DNA from: Oscillospiraceae bacterium
Lineage (GTDB): Bacteria; Bacillota; Clostridia; Oscillospirales; Oscillospiraceae
Length of the DNA: 52,595 bases
Reading direction: 5' to 3'
NCBI GenBank assembly: GCA_017428565.1
Contig: JAFRQP010000042.1
Span: 1-52,595, forward strand
Shown: in pieces, positions 33,801 through 40,713 of the stretch
Position numbering within the stretch: the first letter of the stretch is position 1
How the letters are laid out: every line of letters begins with the position of its first letter
Program-made: the position numbers and the translations under genes
The notes under the pieces: generated by a model
Told to the model about the DNA's origin: nothing
Database searches by the model: none
What the model saw: the letters and a program-made list of their open reading frames with translations, nothing else

Positions 33801-36800
33801 GTAGAGACAGCGGCCCTGCAGCCAGGCGGAGGCCGCCCCGCCGCCGGAGAGCAGCAGCTCATAGCTGCCGTTGGTAAGCCGGCAGCGCCGTTCCTCCCCC
33901 TCCTCCCGGCCGCCCTGGACGGACCACCAGCGCCCCGGCTCCCGGGGCGGCTTTTCCGGCGCCCGGGTCAGCTCCCGGCGCAGCAGCGGCGCGTACTCCG
34001 GCATCCGCTCCTGCAGCAGGGGCAGATAGGCCGCCATGGCCGGGTCCGCCATAAACCAGCGGCGGACCAGCCCCTCGGCCAGAGCGTTGGCGGCGGCCAG
34101 CACGCTCATGCCCACGTGGTGGGCCATGACGCAGCGCACCACCGTCCCCTCCCCCTCCCGGCAGCGGGAGGGGGTGAAGTCCAGCGCCTCATAAAAGCCC
34201 CGGCTGCCCCGGGCGCCGCAGCGCTCGAAGAGCCGCAGATCCTGCAGGGCGGCCCGGGGCTCGATGGCCAGGGCCAGGAAGGCCGCGTAGGGCGCGGTGA
34301 CCAGATCCTCGTCCTGGCCCCGCTTCAGCGCCAGATCTCCGCAGCCGCTGGCCTTGTAGCGGTAGCTGAGAGAGGCGTCCAGGGCGGCATAGGCGCTCTC
34401 GGAGACGCCCCAGGGCTTGCCGGCGAAGCGCCGGCGCTTCTGGACATAGACGCAGAAGCGGCCGCTCTCGTGCAGGAGGCTGCCCGGCGCGTAGGGCAGG
34501 AACAGCGCCGGCATCAGATACTCGAACATGGTGCCCGTCCAGCTGGCCAGGCCCCGGTAGCCGTCCTTCTGCAGCAGCGCCCGGCTGAGCCGCCGCCAGT
34601 GCTTCAGCGGGACCTGGCCCCGGGCCAGGGCCAGGTAGCTGGTGAGCATGGCCTCGCTTGCCAGCAGGTCGTACCAGCCCCCGGCGCCCCGCTCCTTCTC
34701 CGCATCGTAGGAGATGAAAAAGAGGCCCCGGCTGCGGTCAAAGAGGAGGGAGAAGTCCATCTCCTCGATCAGCGCGGAAAGCCGCCCGGCCAGCGCCGTC
34801 TCCCCCCAGTCCCGCAGGGCGGCCCGGAGGGCCAGCAGAGCGGCGCAGAGATTGCCGCTGTCCACCGTGGAGACGAAGGCCGGCAGCAGGGGCGTGAGCG
34901 TGCGGGTGTCGTACCAGTTGTAAAAGTGCCCCCGGCAGCGGGGCAGGCGCTCCAGACTGTCGGTCATGCGCCGCAGCAGCGCCAGGGCCTCCTCCCGGGG
35001 CAGGAAGCCCAGCTCCGCCCCCGCGGCCAGCGACAGCATGCCGAGGCCCATGTTGGTGGGGGAACTGCGATGGGCCGGGCCCTTGGGCGGCTGCTCCTGC
35101 ACGTTGTCCGGGGGGAGAAAGTTGTCCGCGGCGGCGCAGAAGTCCCGATAGTAGCGGAAGCTCTCCTCCGCGGCGGCGCGCAGATAGTCCCGGTCGTCCC
35201 GGGAGAGGGACTGCTCCCGCCGGGCGGGCAGGGCCAGGGCGAAGGCCGCCCAGGGGGAGAGCAGCCACAAGAGCCCCGCCGAGCGCCCCAGGATGGAGGG
35301 GGAGAGCAGCAGGCAGCCCAGCCCCAGCAGGATCGCCGGCCGAAAGGCCAGCAGGTGGGCGCCGAGGCCGCCCTTCCCCCGCTCGGCCTGGGCGGCGGTC
35401 TGCCACTGGAGCAGCTTCCTGTGGGAAACCGCCATGCGCCAGAGGGCGGTACAGGCGGCGGAGAGGCAAATCCAGGCCTCATAGGGCAGCAGCCAGAGCC
35501 GCAGGAAGGTCTGCACGATGGCCCCGCCCAGGCCGGTGAGCAGCCGGGAAAAGCGCCGGGCCTGCCGGCTCTCCCGGCGCAGACTCTCCTCCAGCAGGGC
35601 AAGCATCAGCCGATCCAGCAGGGCCAGCAGCGCCGCCCAGGCCGAGAGGGCGAGGCCGCTGCCCGGCAGGAAAAAGCCCGCCAGGATGGCCAGCAGGGTC
35701 ATGGGCGGCAGAAGGCTCCGGCGCAGGCTGTCGAAAAGACGCCAGCGCTCGATCCCCGGCAGGGCCGGGCGGAAGAGGAAGGGCAGGTTCTGCCAGTCCC
35801 CCCGCACCCAGCGGTGCAGGCGCTTGTAGAAGCTGAGAGGCCGGGCGGGGAAGGCGTCCAGAAACTCCGCGTCCCCCACAAAGCCGCCCCGCAGCAGGGC
35901 CCCCTCCACCGCGTCGTGGCTCAGCACCCGGCCGGGGCGGATGTGCCTTTCGCTGCAGCGCAGCAGACAGCGGGCGTCCAGGATGCCCTTGCCGGCGAAG
36001 CCCCCGCTGCCGAAGGCGTCCATATACAGCTCCCCGCAGAGCCCGCCGTAGGGGTCGCTGCCCCCGGCTCCGGCGAAAATGAGGGCGAAGTCCGTGGCGG
36101 TGGCGGTGGCAAGCTCCGTGCTCATCCGGGGCTGCAGCACGGCCCGGCCACGGGTGACCAGGCCCGTCGCCTCGTCGAAGCGGGCCCGGTTCAGTGGGTG
36201 CAGCATGGCGCCGATCAGCTCCCCAGCGGCGCCGGGGCAGATGCGGGTGTCCGCGTCCAGGGTCAGCAGGAAGCGGGTGCCCGTGAGCGCCGCCCGGTCG
36301 CCGGTGACGGCAAGGGCGCTCTCCTCCCCGCAGCAGAGCCGCGCCAGCTCCAGCAGGGCGCCCCGCTTGCGTTCAAAGCCCGCCCAGCGGCGCCCGTCGA
36401 AGCGCCGGGGGCGGGTGAAGAGATAAAAGCCGCCGCCGTAGCGCCGGTTCAGGGTCTCGATCCCCTGCCGGGCGCTCCCCAGCAGGGCTTCATCCCCGGG
36501 GGCGGTCTCCGTTTCGCTCTCCGGCAGGTCCGCCAGCAGGCCGAAGAGCAGGTTCTCTCCCTCCCGGCGACAGGCCATGCGCTGCTCCTCCAGCCGGCGG
36601 CACTGGGCCCGGGCGCTCTCCGCGTCCGTCAGCAGCACCGAGATCACGCAGATCGTCTTCCCCTCCGGGGGCACGCCGCCCCGCAGATCCATCCGGGGCA
36701 GCCTCCGGGCGGGGCAGAGCCGGGAGAGCAGCAGATCCAGCGCCCCCTTCACCAGCTGGGACAGGGGGAGCAGCAGCAAGAGCGCAGCCAGCCCCCCGCC

Positions 36801-37682
36801 CCGGGAAAAGCCGATGAGCAGCGAGAGCAGCAGGGTCAGCAGCAGGTTTGCCCCGATGAAGAGCCGCGCCCGGAGAGGGCCCGGCTCCCGGAACAGCAGC
36901 CGTCCCACGTGGACGCCCTCCCGCTTTGCCCGGTCGATCAGCCGCCGGGCGCAGACCTGCTCCTCCTCGCCGGCCCGGCGGGCAAGCCGCTCCACCCGGC
37001 GCAGATAGTCCTGCCGTGTGGCGGCGTCCATGCGGGGATAGTCCCCCGTGGGATCGGCGCAGAGGACTGCGTTGGTCAGATCCGCCCCGTTCAGCAGGGG
37101 CTCGGAATCCAGCACGGCGAAGAGGCGCAGCGTGCCGAAGAGGGCCTCCAGCAGCGGAGCGAAGGGCTCCGTCTCCGCGCTGCGCCGCAGCTCCCGGCAG
37201 AGCGCAGCCAGCTCCCCCAGCGCCGCGCAGCGCAGGGCCGCGGGGAAGAGCTGCAGCTCCGCCCGGCGCAGGGGCGTCACGGTCTGAAAGCCCTCCAGGA
37301 AGAGCCGGGCCCGCCGGGCGTCGGCCTGGCCCCGCCCGGCCCGCAGCAGGGCCCGGGCCAGCTCCACGATCAAAAGCCCCTCGCCGCAGCGGCGCAGACG
37401 CCCGGCCCGGGCAAAGTCCCCGGCGGCGCTGAGCTCCTCCCGCCGGGCCATGTAGGCGTTGTCCAGCAGCCACTCCCAGGCTGCGGGGATCCTTTCCGCC
37501 CCCCTGCTGCGCTGCTGCAGCAGGGCGCAGCAGCTCCGGATCTCCCGGCCGTCCCGCCGGAGGGCGGCCAGAGCCCCCTTGCCCCGGGAAAGGCCCCGGG
37601 GCGTCAGCAGCCGGGCGGCGGAGGCGGCGCAGGCGGCGAGCTTCCCCTCCTCCACATAGGGGGCGTTCCAAATGCTTTCCAT
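30810..37682 (-). CDS. Giant cyclic beta-1,2-glucan synthase-like protein (NdvB/ChvB type, GT84-GH94)
   Basis: 2290 residues, SD AAGGAG 11 bases before the ATG. Order of parts: soluble helical N-terminus; membrane helices near 285-335; a glycosyltransferase domain with TLDAD (D476, D478) and a later HRWVRGDWQ motif; further helices near 700-850; a glycoamylase-like (PF10091-type) domain with SPTNMGLGMLS near 875 and FYNWYDTRTL near 920; GH94 beta-sandwich; and a GH94 catalytic (alpha/alpha)6 domain with GSGDWND, putative acid Asp2060. In proteobacteria such proteins start, lengthen, trim and close a cyclic glucan at the inner membrane. The product here is unproven; a phosphorolytic beta-glucan enzyme is the alternative. 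Confidence 0.88.
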   Translation of the reverse strand: MESIWNAPYVEEGKLAACAASAARLLTPRGLSRGKGALAALRRDGREIRSCCALLQQRSRGAERIPAAWEWLLDNAYMARREELSAAGDFARAGRLRRCGEGLLIVELARALLRAGRGQADARRARLFLEGFQTVTPLRRAELQLFPAALRCAALGELAALCRELRRSAETEPFAPLLEALFGTLRLFAVLDSEPLLNGADLTNAVLCADPTGDYPRMDAATRQDYLRRVERLARRAGEEEQVCARRLIDRAKREGVHVGRLLFREPGPLRARLFIGANLLLTLLLSLLIGFSRGGGLAALLLLLPLSQLVKGALDLLLSRLCPARRLPRMDLRGGVPPEGKTICVISVLLTDAESARAQCRRLEEQRMACRREGENLLFGLLADLPESETETAPGDEALLGSARQGIETLNRRYGGGFYLFTRPRRFDGRRWAGFERKRGALLELARLCCGEESALAVTGDRAALTGTRFLLTLDADTRICPGAAGELIGAMLHPLNRARFDEATGLVTRGRAVLQPRMSTELATATATDFALIFAGAGGSDPYGGLCGELYMDAFGSGGFAGKGILDARCLLRCSERHIRPGRVLSHDAVEGALLRGGFVGDAEFLDAFPARPLSFYKRLHRWVRGDWQNLPFLFRPALPGIERWRLFDSLRRSLLPPMTLLAILAGFFLPGSGLALSAWAALLALLDRLMLALLEESLRRESRQARRFSRLLTGLGGAIVQTFLRLWLLPYEAWICLSAACTALWRMAVSHRKLLQWQTAAQAERGKGGLGAHLLAFRPAILLGLGCLLLSPSILGRSAGLLWLLSPWAAFALALPARREQSLSRDDRDYLRAAAEESFRYYRDFCAAADNFLPPDNVQEQPPKGPAHRSSPTNMGLGMLSLAAGAELGFLPREEALALLRRMTDSLERLPRCRGHFYNWYDTRTLTPLLPAFVSTVDSGNLCAALLALRAALRDWGETALAGRLSALIEEMDFSLLFDRSRGLFFISYDAEKERGAGGWYDLLASEAMLTSYLALARGQVPLKHWRRLSRALLQKDGYRGLASWTGTMFEYLMPALFLPYAPGSLLHESGRFCVYVQKRRRFAGKPWGVSESAYAALDASLSYRYKASGCGDLALKRGQDEDLVTAPYAAFLALAIEPRAALQDLRLFERCGARGSRGFYEALDFTPSRCREGEGTVVRCVMAHHVGMSVLAAANALAEGLVRRWFMADPAMAAYLPLLQERMPEYAPLLRRELTRAPEKPPREPGRWWSVQGGREEGEERRCRLTNGSYELLLSGGGAASAWLQGRCLYGSPDLEDAPPLWELVWNGRAQPAPEEAERWELSESRGLWVWEQDGLLCRGEVCLSPSEPGERRCLSLRAARDGAVSLRFSLRPVLAAWADSVAAPAYWSLGIEPEKLPDGLLLHRLPRPGAPGLWLCLRTSVPAETETGRRCALRVPFTLRAGESAEVLLALCAGESREAALRGAGEILRERARADLVGALAQRLGMSGQELGAAMGLLPLLRRPLPAAAPKSALWPYGISGDYPLLVCDGRAAEALPLLRRFLLLRGCGEEAELCYLSDETGEYRQPLRREISRLLDLWGLSPLLGARGGIHFAPREAEEILRSRAAVSVGDPRWRFPSAAPPRLGAPREQDALPAFAWEGESFAFETPPLPSRAWQHVLSNGRMGAIACDCGPAALWLDNARELRLLPPMAELQDTGGAELLWAETEAGPVSLFAANDGRPCRVRFSPGLARWEKEIEGRSVSTELFFPPGQAARVLLIRGAAGLRLRWLLRPTLGPGDAASLRCRWEEGLFRAENPESGREGLCFLAGTNAPCRPRTDFTPPALLLELEGEDLTLLCCGCCEETELRRLLRPGAALSAGADCRAQWQRLLGDLRLETGIPSLDRYLFPWALYQTLACRLMGRSSLYQSGGAFGFRDQLQDAVNLLLLEPGYARERILDACRHQYEEGDVMHWWHPLPGGDKGVRTRCSDDLLWLPWALCAYVEATGDAGICGREEPWRRSPELAPGERDRYEAPEPAGAAPVLEHARAALDRCLSRGLGPHGLPFFGSGDWNDAMDAVEGESVWLGWFLSLTLDRFAALLTRLGKPGGEEYRRAAEALGRAADAAWNGSFYSRGYWADGEPLGGDGRIDLLPQAFAALSPYADPARAEAALDAALSRLVDKTHGLVKLFDPPFGEDERSPGSIVGYGRGFRENGGQYTHAALWLARACLRRGRRDEGLELLKLLLPEEHDLRRWGAEPFVLAADVSSAPGREGEAGWTWYTGSAGWFFRVVAEDLLGLWPKGE

Positions 37683-37759
37683 GCGAAAATATGCTCCTTC
37701 TTCTTTGGCGTATCGGAAAAAGTTTTCCCAGCCCTGGCAATTCTATACAAAAAGCACAG

Positions 37760-37804
37760 TGTCAAGAAAAAGTGCTTGACATTCCCGCCAACCGGGTGTA
37801 TAGT
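37760..37804 (+). promoter_or_regulatory. ylxM-ffh promoter with inverted -35 repeat
   Basis: TTGACA (37776-37781), 17-bp spacer, TATAGT (37799-37804). Upstream, TGTCAAG (37760-37766) is the exact inverse of CTTGACA (37775-37781), so a second -35 faces the glucan synthase gene; its -10 (TAGAAT at 14 bp) is poorly spaced. Confidence 0.82.
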
Positions 37805-37839
37805 CTGTAAAGCTGTGAAACTTGACAGGAGGGATCGCC

Positions 37840-38190
37840 GTGGAAGAAGGCCGACTGATGCAGTCCATGCTGCTGGATTTCTACGGGGAGCTCCTGACGG
37901 AGAAGCAGCGGGAGTGCTACGACCTGCACTTCAACGAGGATCTCTCCCTCTCCGAAATCGCCGAGCAGGCGGGGGTCTCCCGCCAGGGCGTGTGGGACAA
38001 TATCCGCCGCGCCGAGGCGGCCCTGCAGGAGATGGAGGCGAAAACCGGCCTGATCCGCCGCTTCCGCGACACCCGCCGGGGTCTGGAGGCCCTGCGGGAG
38101 CTCCTGGGCGAGCTGCGGGGCGAGACGGAGGGCCGCGCGAGGGAACTGGCCGATCAAGCCGCGGACGCAGTGGAAAGGCTGCTGGATTGA
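37840..38190 (+). CDS. ylxM: YlxM-family SRP-associated helix-turn-helix protein
   Basis: 116 residues from a GTG start at 37840, fixed by AGGAGGG six bases upstream; a TTG six codons earlier has no such site. Sigma-70 region-4-like helix-turn-helix: LLTEKQRECYDLHFNEDLSL and SEIAEQAGVSRQGVWDNIRR (in parts). UPF0122/YlxM proteins are encoded next to ffh and in streptococci modulate the signal recognition particle. The ffh start follows 9 bases later. Confidence 0.92.
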   Translation: MEEGRLMQSMLLDFYGELLTEKQRECYDLHFNEDLSLSEIAEQAGVSRQGVWDNIRRAEAALQEMEAKTGLIRRFRDTRRGLEALRELLGELRGETEGRARELADQAADAVERLLD

Positions 38191-38199
38191 GGATCAAAC

Positions 38200-39567
38200 A
38201 TGGCATTTGAGAGCTTATCCGATAAACTGAACGCCGCGTTCAAACGCCTGCGCGGCAAGGGACGGCTGTCCTCCGGCGACGTGAAGGAGGCCATGCGCGA
38301 GGTGCGCATGGCGCTGCTGGAGGCCGACGTCAGCTACAAGGTGGTCAAGGACTTCACCAAAAAGGTCACGGACCGGGCCGTGGGCGCGGACGTGCTGGAG
38401 GCCCTGAACCCCGCCCAGATGGTCATCAAGATCGTCAACGAGGAGCTCTGCGCTCTCATGGGCGGCCAGAACCAGAAGCTGAACATCTCCCCCAAGAGCC
38501 CCAGCGTGGTGATGCTGGTGGGCCTGCAGGGCGCGGGCAAAACCACCAACGGCGCCAAGCTTGCCGGCTACATGCGGAAAGCCGGCAAGCGCCCTCTGCT
38601 GGTGGCCTGCGACGTGTACCGCCCCGCCGCCATCAAGCAGCTGGAGACCGTAGGCGCCCAGCTGAACATCCCCGTGTTCCAGATGGGGCAGTGTAATCCC
38701 GTGGATATCGCCCGGGCAGGCATCGAGCACGCCAAAAAGCACGGCAACGACCTGGTGTTCCTGGACACCGCCGGCCGCCTCCACATCGACGAGGCGCTGA
38801 TGACGGAGCTGAAGAACATCAAGGCCGCCGTGGAGCCGGCGGAGATCCTGCTGGTGGTGGACGCCATGACCGGTCAGGACGCGGTGAACGCGGCCTCTGC
38901 CTTTGACGAGGCGCTGGACATCACGGGCGTGATGCTCTCCAAGCTGGACGGCGACGCCAGAGGCGGCGCGGCCCTGTCCATCCGGGCGGCCACCGGCAAG
39001 CCCATCAAGTTCATGGGCGTGGGCGAGAAGCTGGACGCCATCGAGCCCTTCCATCCGGACCGGATGGCCTCCCGCATCCTGGGCATGGGCGACGTGCTGA
39101 CCCTCATCGAGAAGGCCGAGCAGAGCTTTGACGAGAAGAAGGCCCTGGAGGCCGCCGAAAAGCTGCGCGCCAACCGCTTCTCTCTCAGCGACTATCTGGA
39201 TCAGATGAAGCAGCTGCGGGGCATGGGCGACCTGGAAAGCCTGGCCGGCATGATCCCCGGGGTGGACGCCAAGGCCCTCAAGGGCGCCAAAATGGACGAG
39301 AAGGCCCTCTCCCGCCAGGAGGCCATCATCCTCTCCATGACCCAGGCCGAGCGGGACAATCCCGCCGTGCTGAACTCCAGCCGCAAAAAGCGCATCGCCT
39401 CCGGCTCCGGCACCAGCGTGGTGGACGTGAACCGCCTGCTCAAGCAGTTCGACGCCATGCAGCAGATGATGAAGCAGTTTTCCGGCAAGAACATGAAGAA
39501 GCTGCAGAAGAAAATGGGCAAAATGGGCGGAGGCGGCGGCTTCCCCGGTCTCGGCGGCCTCTTCTGA
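38200..39567 (+). CDS. ffh: Signal recognition particle protein Ffh (SRP54)
   Basis: 455 residues. N domain 1-90, G domain with P-loop GLQGAGKTT at 108-116, DTAGR at 189-193 and SKLDGDARGG at 247-256, then the Met-rich M domain from about 330 that binds SRP RNA and signal peptides. The C-terminus is Gly-rich (GGGGGFPGLGG). The GTPase delivers membrane proteins to FtsY/Sec. The stop codon TGA is at the same time the first unit (TGAAAAG) of a heptamer array. Family identity is certain. Confidence 0.98.
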   Translation: MAFESLSDKLNAAFKRLRGKGRLSSGDVKEAMREVRMALLEADVSYKVVKDFTKKVTDRAVGADVLEALNPAQMVIKIVNEELCALMGGQNQKLNISPKSPSVVMLVGLQGAGKTTNGAKLAGYMRKAGKRPLLVACDVYRPAAIKQLETVGAQLNIPVFQMGQCNPVDIARAGIEHAKKHGNDLVFLDTAGRLHIDEALMTELKNIKAAVEPAEILLVVDAMTGQDAVNAASAFDEALDITGVMLSKLDGDARGGAALSIRAATGKPIKFMGVGEKLDAIEPFHPDRMASRILGMGDVLTLIEKAEQSFDEKKALEAAEKLRANRFSLSDYLDQMKQLRGMGDLESLAGMIPGVDAKALKGAKMDEKALSRQEAIILSMTQAERDNPAVLNSSRKKRIASGSGTSVVDVNRLLKQFDAMQQMMKQFSGKNMKKLQKKMGKMGGGGGFPGLGGLF

Positions 39568-39668
39568 AAAGTGAAGAGTGAAGAGTGAACAGTGAAGAGA
39601 GAGGCTGAAAACTGCGGCATCGCCTCTATTCTGAAAACTAAAAACTAGAAACTAAAAACTAAAAACTC
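39565..39668 (+). repeat. Heptamer arrays between ffh and rpsP
   Basis: First array 39565-39600: TGAAAAG TGAAGAG TGAAGAG then TGAACAG TGAAGAG. Second array 39631-39668: CTGAAAA, CTAAAAA, CTAGAAA, CTAAAAA, CTAAAAA. Between them is an AGAGGC/GCCTCT hairpin (39600-39628). The first array begins on the ffh stop codon. Every seventh base starts a TGA or TAA/TAG, so all three frames are closed. Confidence 0.9.
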
Positions 39669-39732
39669 GCTTACTCGCGCGGAACGCGCTGGTAATAGAT
39701 CCCTGAAAACTAACATGGAGGTGAATCATACA

Positions 39733-39969
39733 ATGGTTAAAATCCGTCTTCGCAGAATGGGCGCCAAGAAGGCTCCTTACTACCGCATCGTCGTGGCTGA
39801 TTCCCGCAGCCCCCGTGACGGCCGTTTCATCGAAGAGCTGGGCACTTACGACCCCATGGCCGACGGCGCGAAGCTGAAGGTCGACCAGGAGCGCGTGCAG
39901 TATTGGATCGCCAATGGCGCGCAGCCCACCGATACCGTCCGCGGCCTGCTGAAAAAGGTCGAGGAGTAA
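39733..39969 (+). CDS. rpsP: 30S ribosomal protein S16
   Basis: 78 residues from the ATG at 39733, eight bases after GGAGGTGA; the ATG at 39715 is part of the ribosome site and is rejected. Family start [24 protein letters not shown] is intact (seen in full in the translation), as is [13 protein letters not shown]. Small-subunit assembly protein. It follows ffh after 165 bases of repeats and is directly followed by khpA. Confidence 0.97.
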   Translation: MVKIRLRRMGAKKAPYYRIVVADSRSPRDGRFIEELGTYDPMADGAKLKVDQERVQYWIANGAQPTDTVRGLLKKVEE

Positions 39970-39987
39970 AAAGGAGTTTCTACCGGC

Positions 39988-40218
39988 ATGAAAGAACTTT
40001 TGACCTACATCGTACAGAGTCTGGTCGATCATCCCGACGAGGTCTCTGTGACCGAGCGCAAGGCCGACGGTGAGACGATTCTGGAAGTCCGCGTCGCCGA
40101 CGGCGATATGGGCAAGGTCATTGGCCGGCAGGGCAGGATCGTGAAGCAGATCCGCGTTCTCATGCGGGCCGTCGCCCAGAAGAAGGGCAAGAAGGTCTCC
40201 GTGGAGATCCTCGATTGA
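39988..40218 (+). CDS. khpA: KH-domain RNA-binding protein KhpA (YlqC)
   Basis: 76 residues, SD AAAGGAG. A single KH domain with the GxxG loop IGRQGR near 43-48; start MKELLTYIVQSLVDHPD and end KKVSVEILD are typical. With KhpB it forms an RNA chaperone that affects cell elongation and division in Firmicutes. It is the last gene here: a strong terminator follows, whereas rimM-trmD-rplS commonly come next. Confidence 0.95.
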   Translation: MKELLTYIVQSLVDHPDEVSVTERKADGETILEVRVADGDMGKVIGRQGRIVKQIRVLMRAVAQKKGKKVSVEILD

Positions 40219-40235
40219 AGCGAAGAACCGAAAAA

Positions 40236-40286
40236 GCAGAGGCTTGGAACCTCCCAACAGGGAGGCGTCCAAGCCTCTGCTTTTTT
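40236..40286 (+). terminator. Terminator after khpA
   Basis: Long stem GCAGAGGCTTGGA / TCCAAGCCTCTGC with an inner CCTCCC/GGGAGG and six T residues (40281-40286). Confidence 0.95.
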
Positions 40287-40299
40287 GCATATGCAGGGG

Positions 40300-40440
40300 C
40301 GGAAAGTGTTCCTCCCCCAGCGGGGAGGATGTCAGCAAAGCTGACAGGTGAGGGAGAAGGCCGCAAAAGCGGCAATGTCGGAAGAAACGGTGCGTGGCAA
40401 ACGTTCTCCCTCATCACCCTCCCGTGTACGCGCTGGAGGG
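40300..40440. repeat. Intergenic palindromes after khpA
   Basis: No gene seen. CCTCCCCCAGCGGGGAGG (40310-40328), GTCAGCAAAGCTGAC (40330-40344) and a split pair GGGAGAAGG / CTTTC-rich arms. They lead into the element that starts at 40441. Confidence 0.65.
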
Positions 40441-40684
40441 AGCTTCCCCCGCTGGGGGAAGCACAATGTGTAGACAAACCCCAAAGCATGTCATTGCGAG
40501 CCAGTGCTCACACTGGCGTGGCAATCCGTTCATTTTCAAAAAAGCTGTATTTTCAAGGCTTTTAGAATGCGGATCGCCACACCGCTTTTTGCTTTCGGCA
40601 AAAATGCAGACATCGGTCACTGGTTCGCGATGACAGAATACCTACTTTGTCTACAGTCTGAGCTTCCCCCGCAGGGGGAAGCTC
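40441..40684. mobile_element. MITE-like folded element, copy A
   Basis: Core 40469-40655 (187 bp) is bounded by TGTAGACAAA and its exact complement TTTGTCTACA. Inside, TGTCATTGCGAGCCAGTG faces CACTGGTTCGCGATGACA (16 of 18 paired), with CCAGTG/CACTGG and GTGGC/GCCAC inner stems. The core is flanked by AGCTTCCCCCGCTGGGGGAAGC (40441-40462) and the near-inverse GCTTCCCCCGCAGGGGGAAGC (40662-40682). It codes for nothing. A second copy is at 50321-50550. Confidence 0.85.
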
Positions 40685-40713
40685 AAAGCTCCCGGAGCGC
40701 GCAACGCGCTGCT

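Noticed and set aside
37683-37839. SRP RNA (ffs) gene next to ffh
   Set aside because: The gap is too short and lacks the conserved GGAA-loop helix 8 sequence; only promoter features are visible.
30702-38210. A 2502-codon open frame antisense to the giant glucan synthase gene
   Set aside because: It is a GC-skew shadow: composition is Gln/Pro/Gly/Ala-rich without domains, it has no ribosome site, and it runs through the intergenic promoter and the ylxM gene. The minus-strand frame has clear GT and GH94 motifs.
40219-40713. rimM-trmD-rplS genes expected after khpA
   Set aside because: The stretch holds only a terminator, palindromes and the MITE-like element; no matching protein is encoded on either strand.
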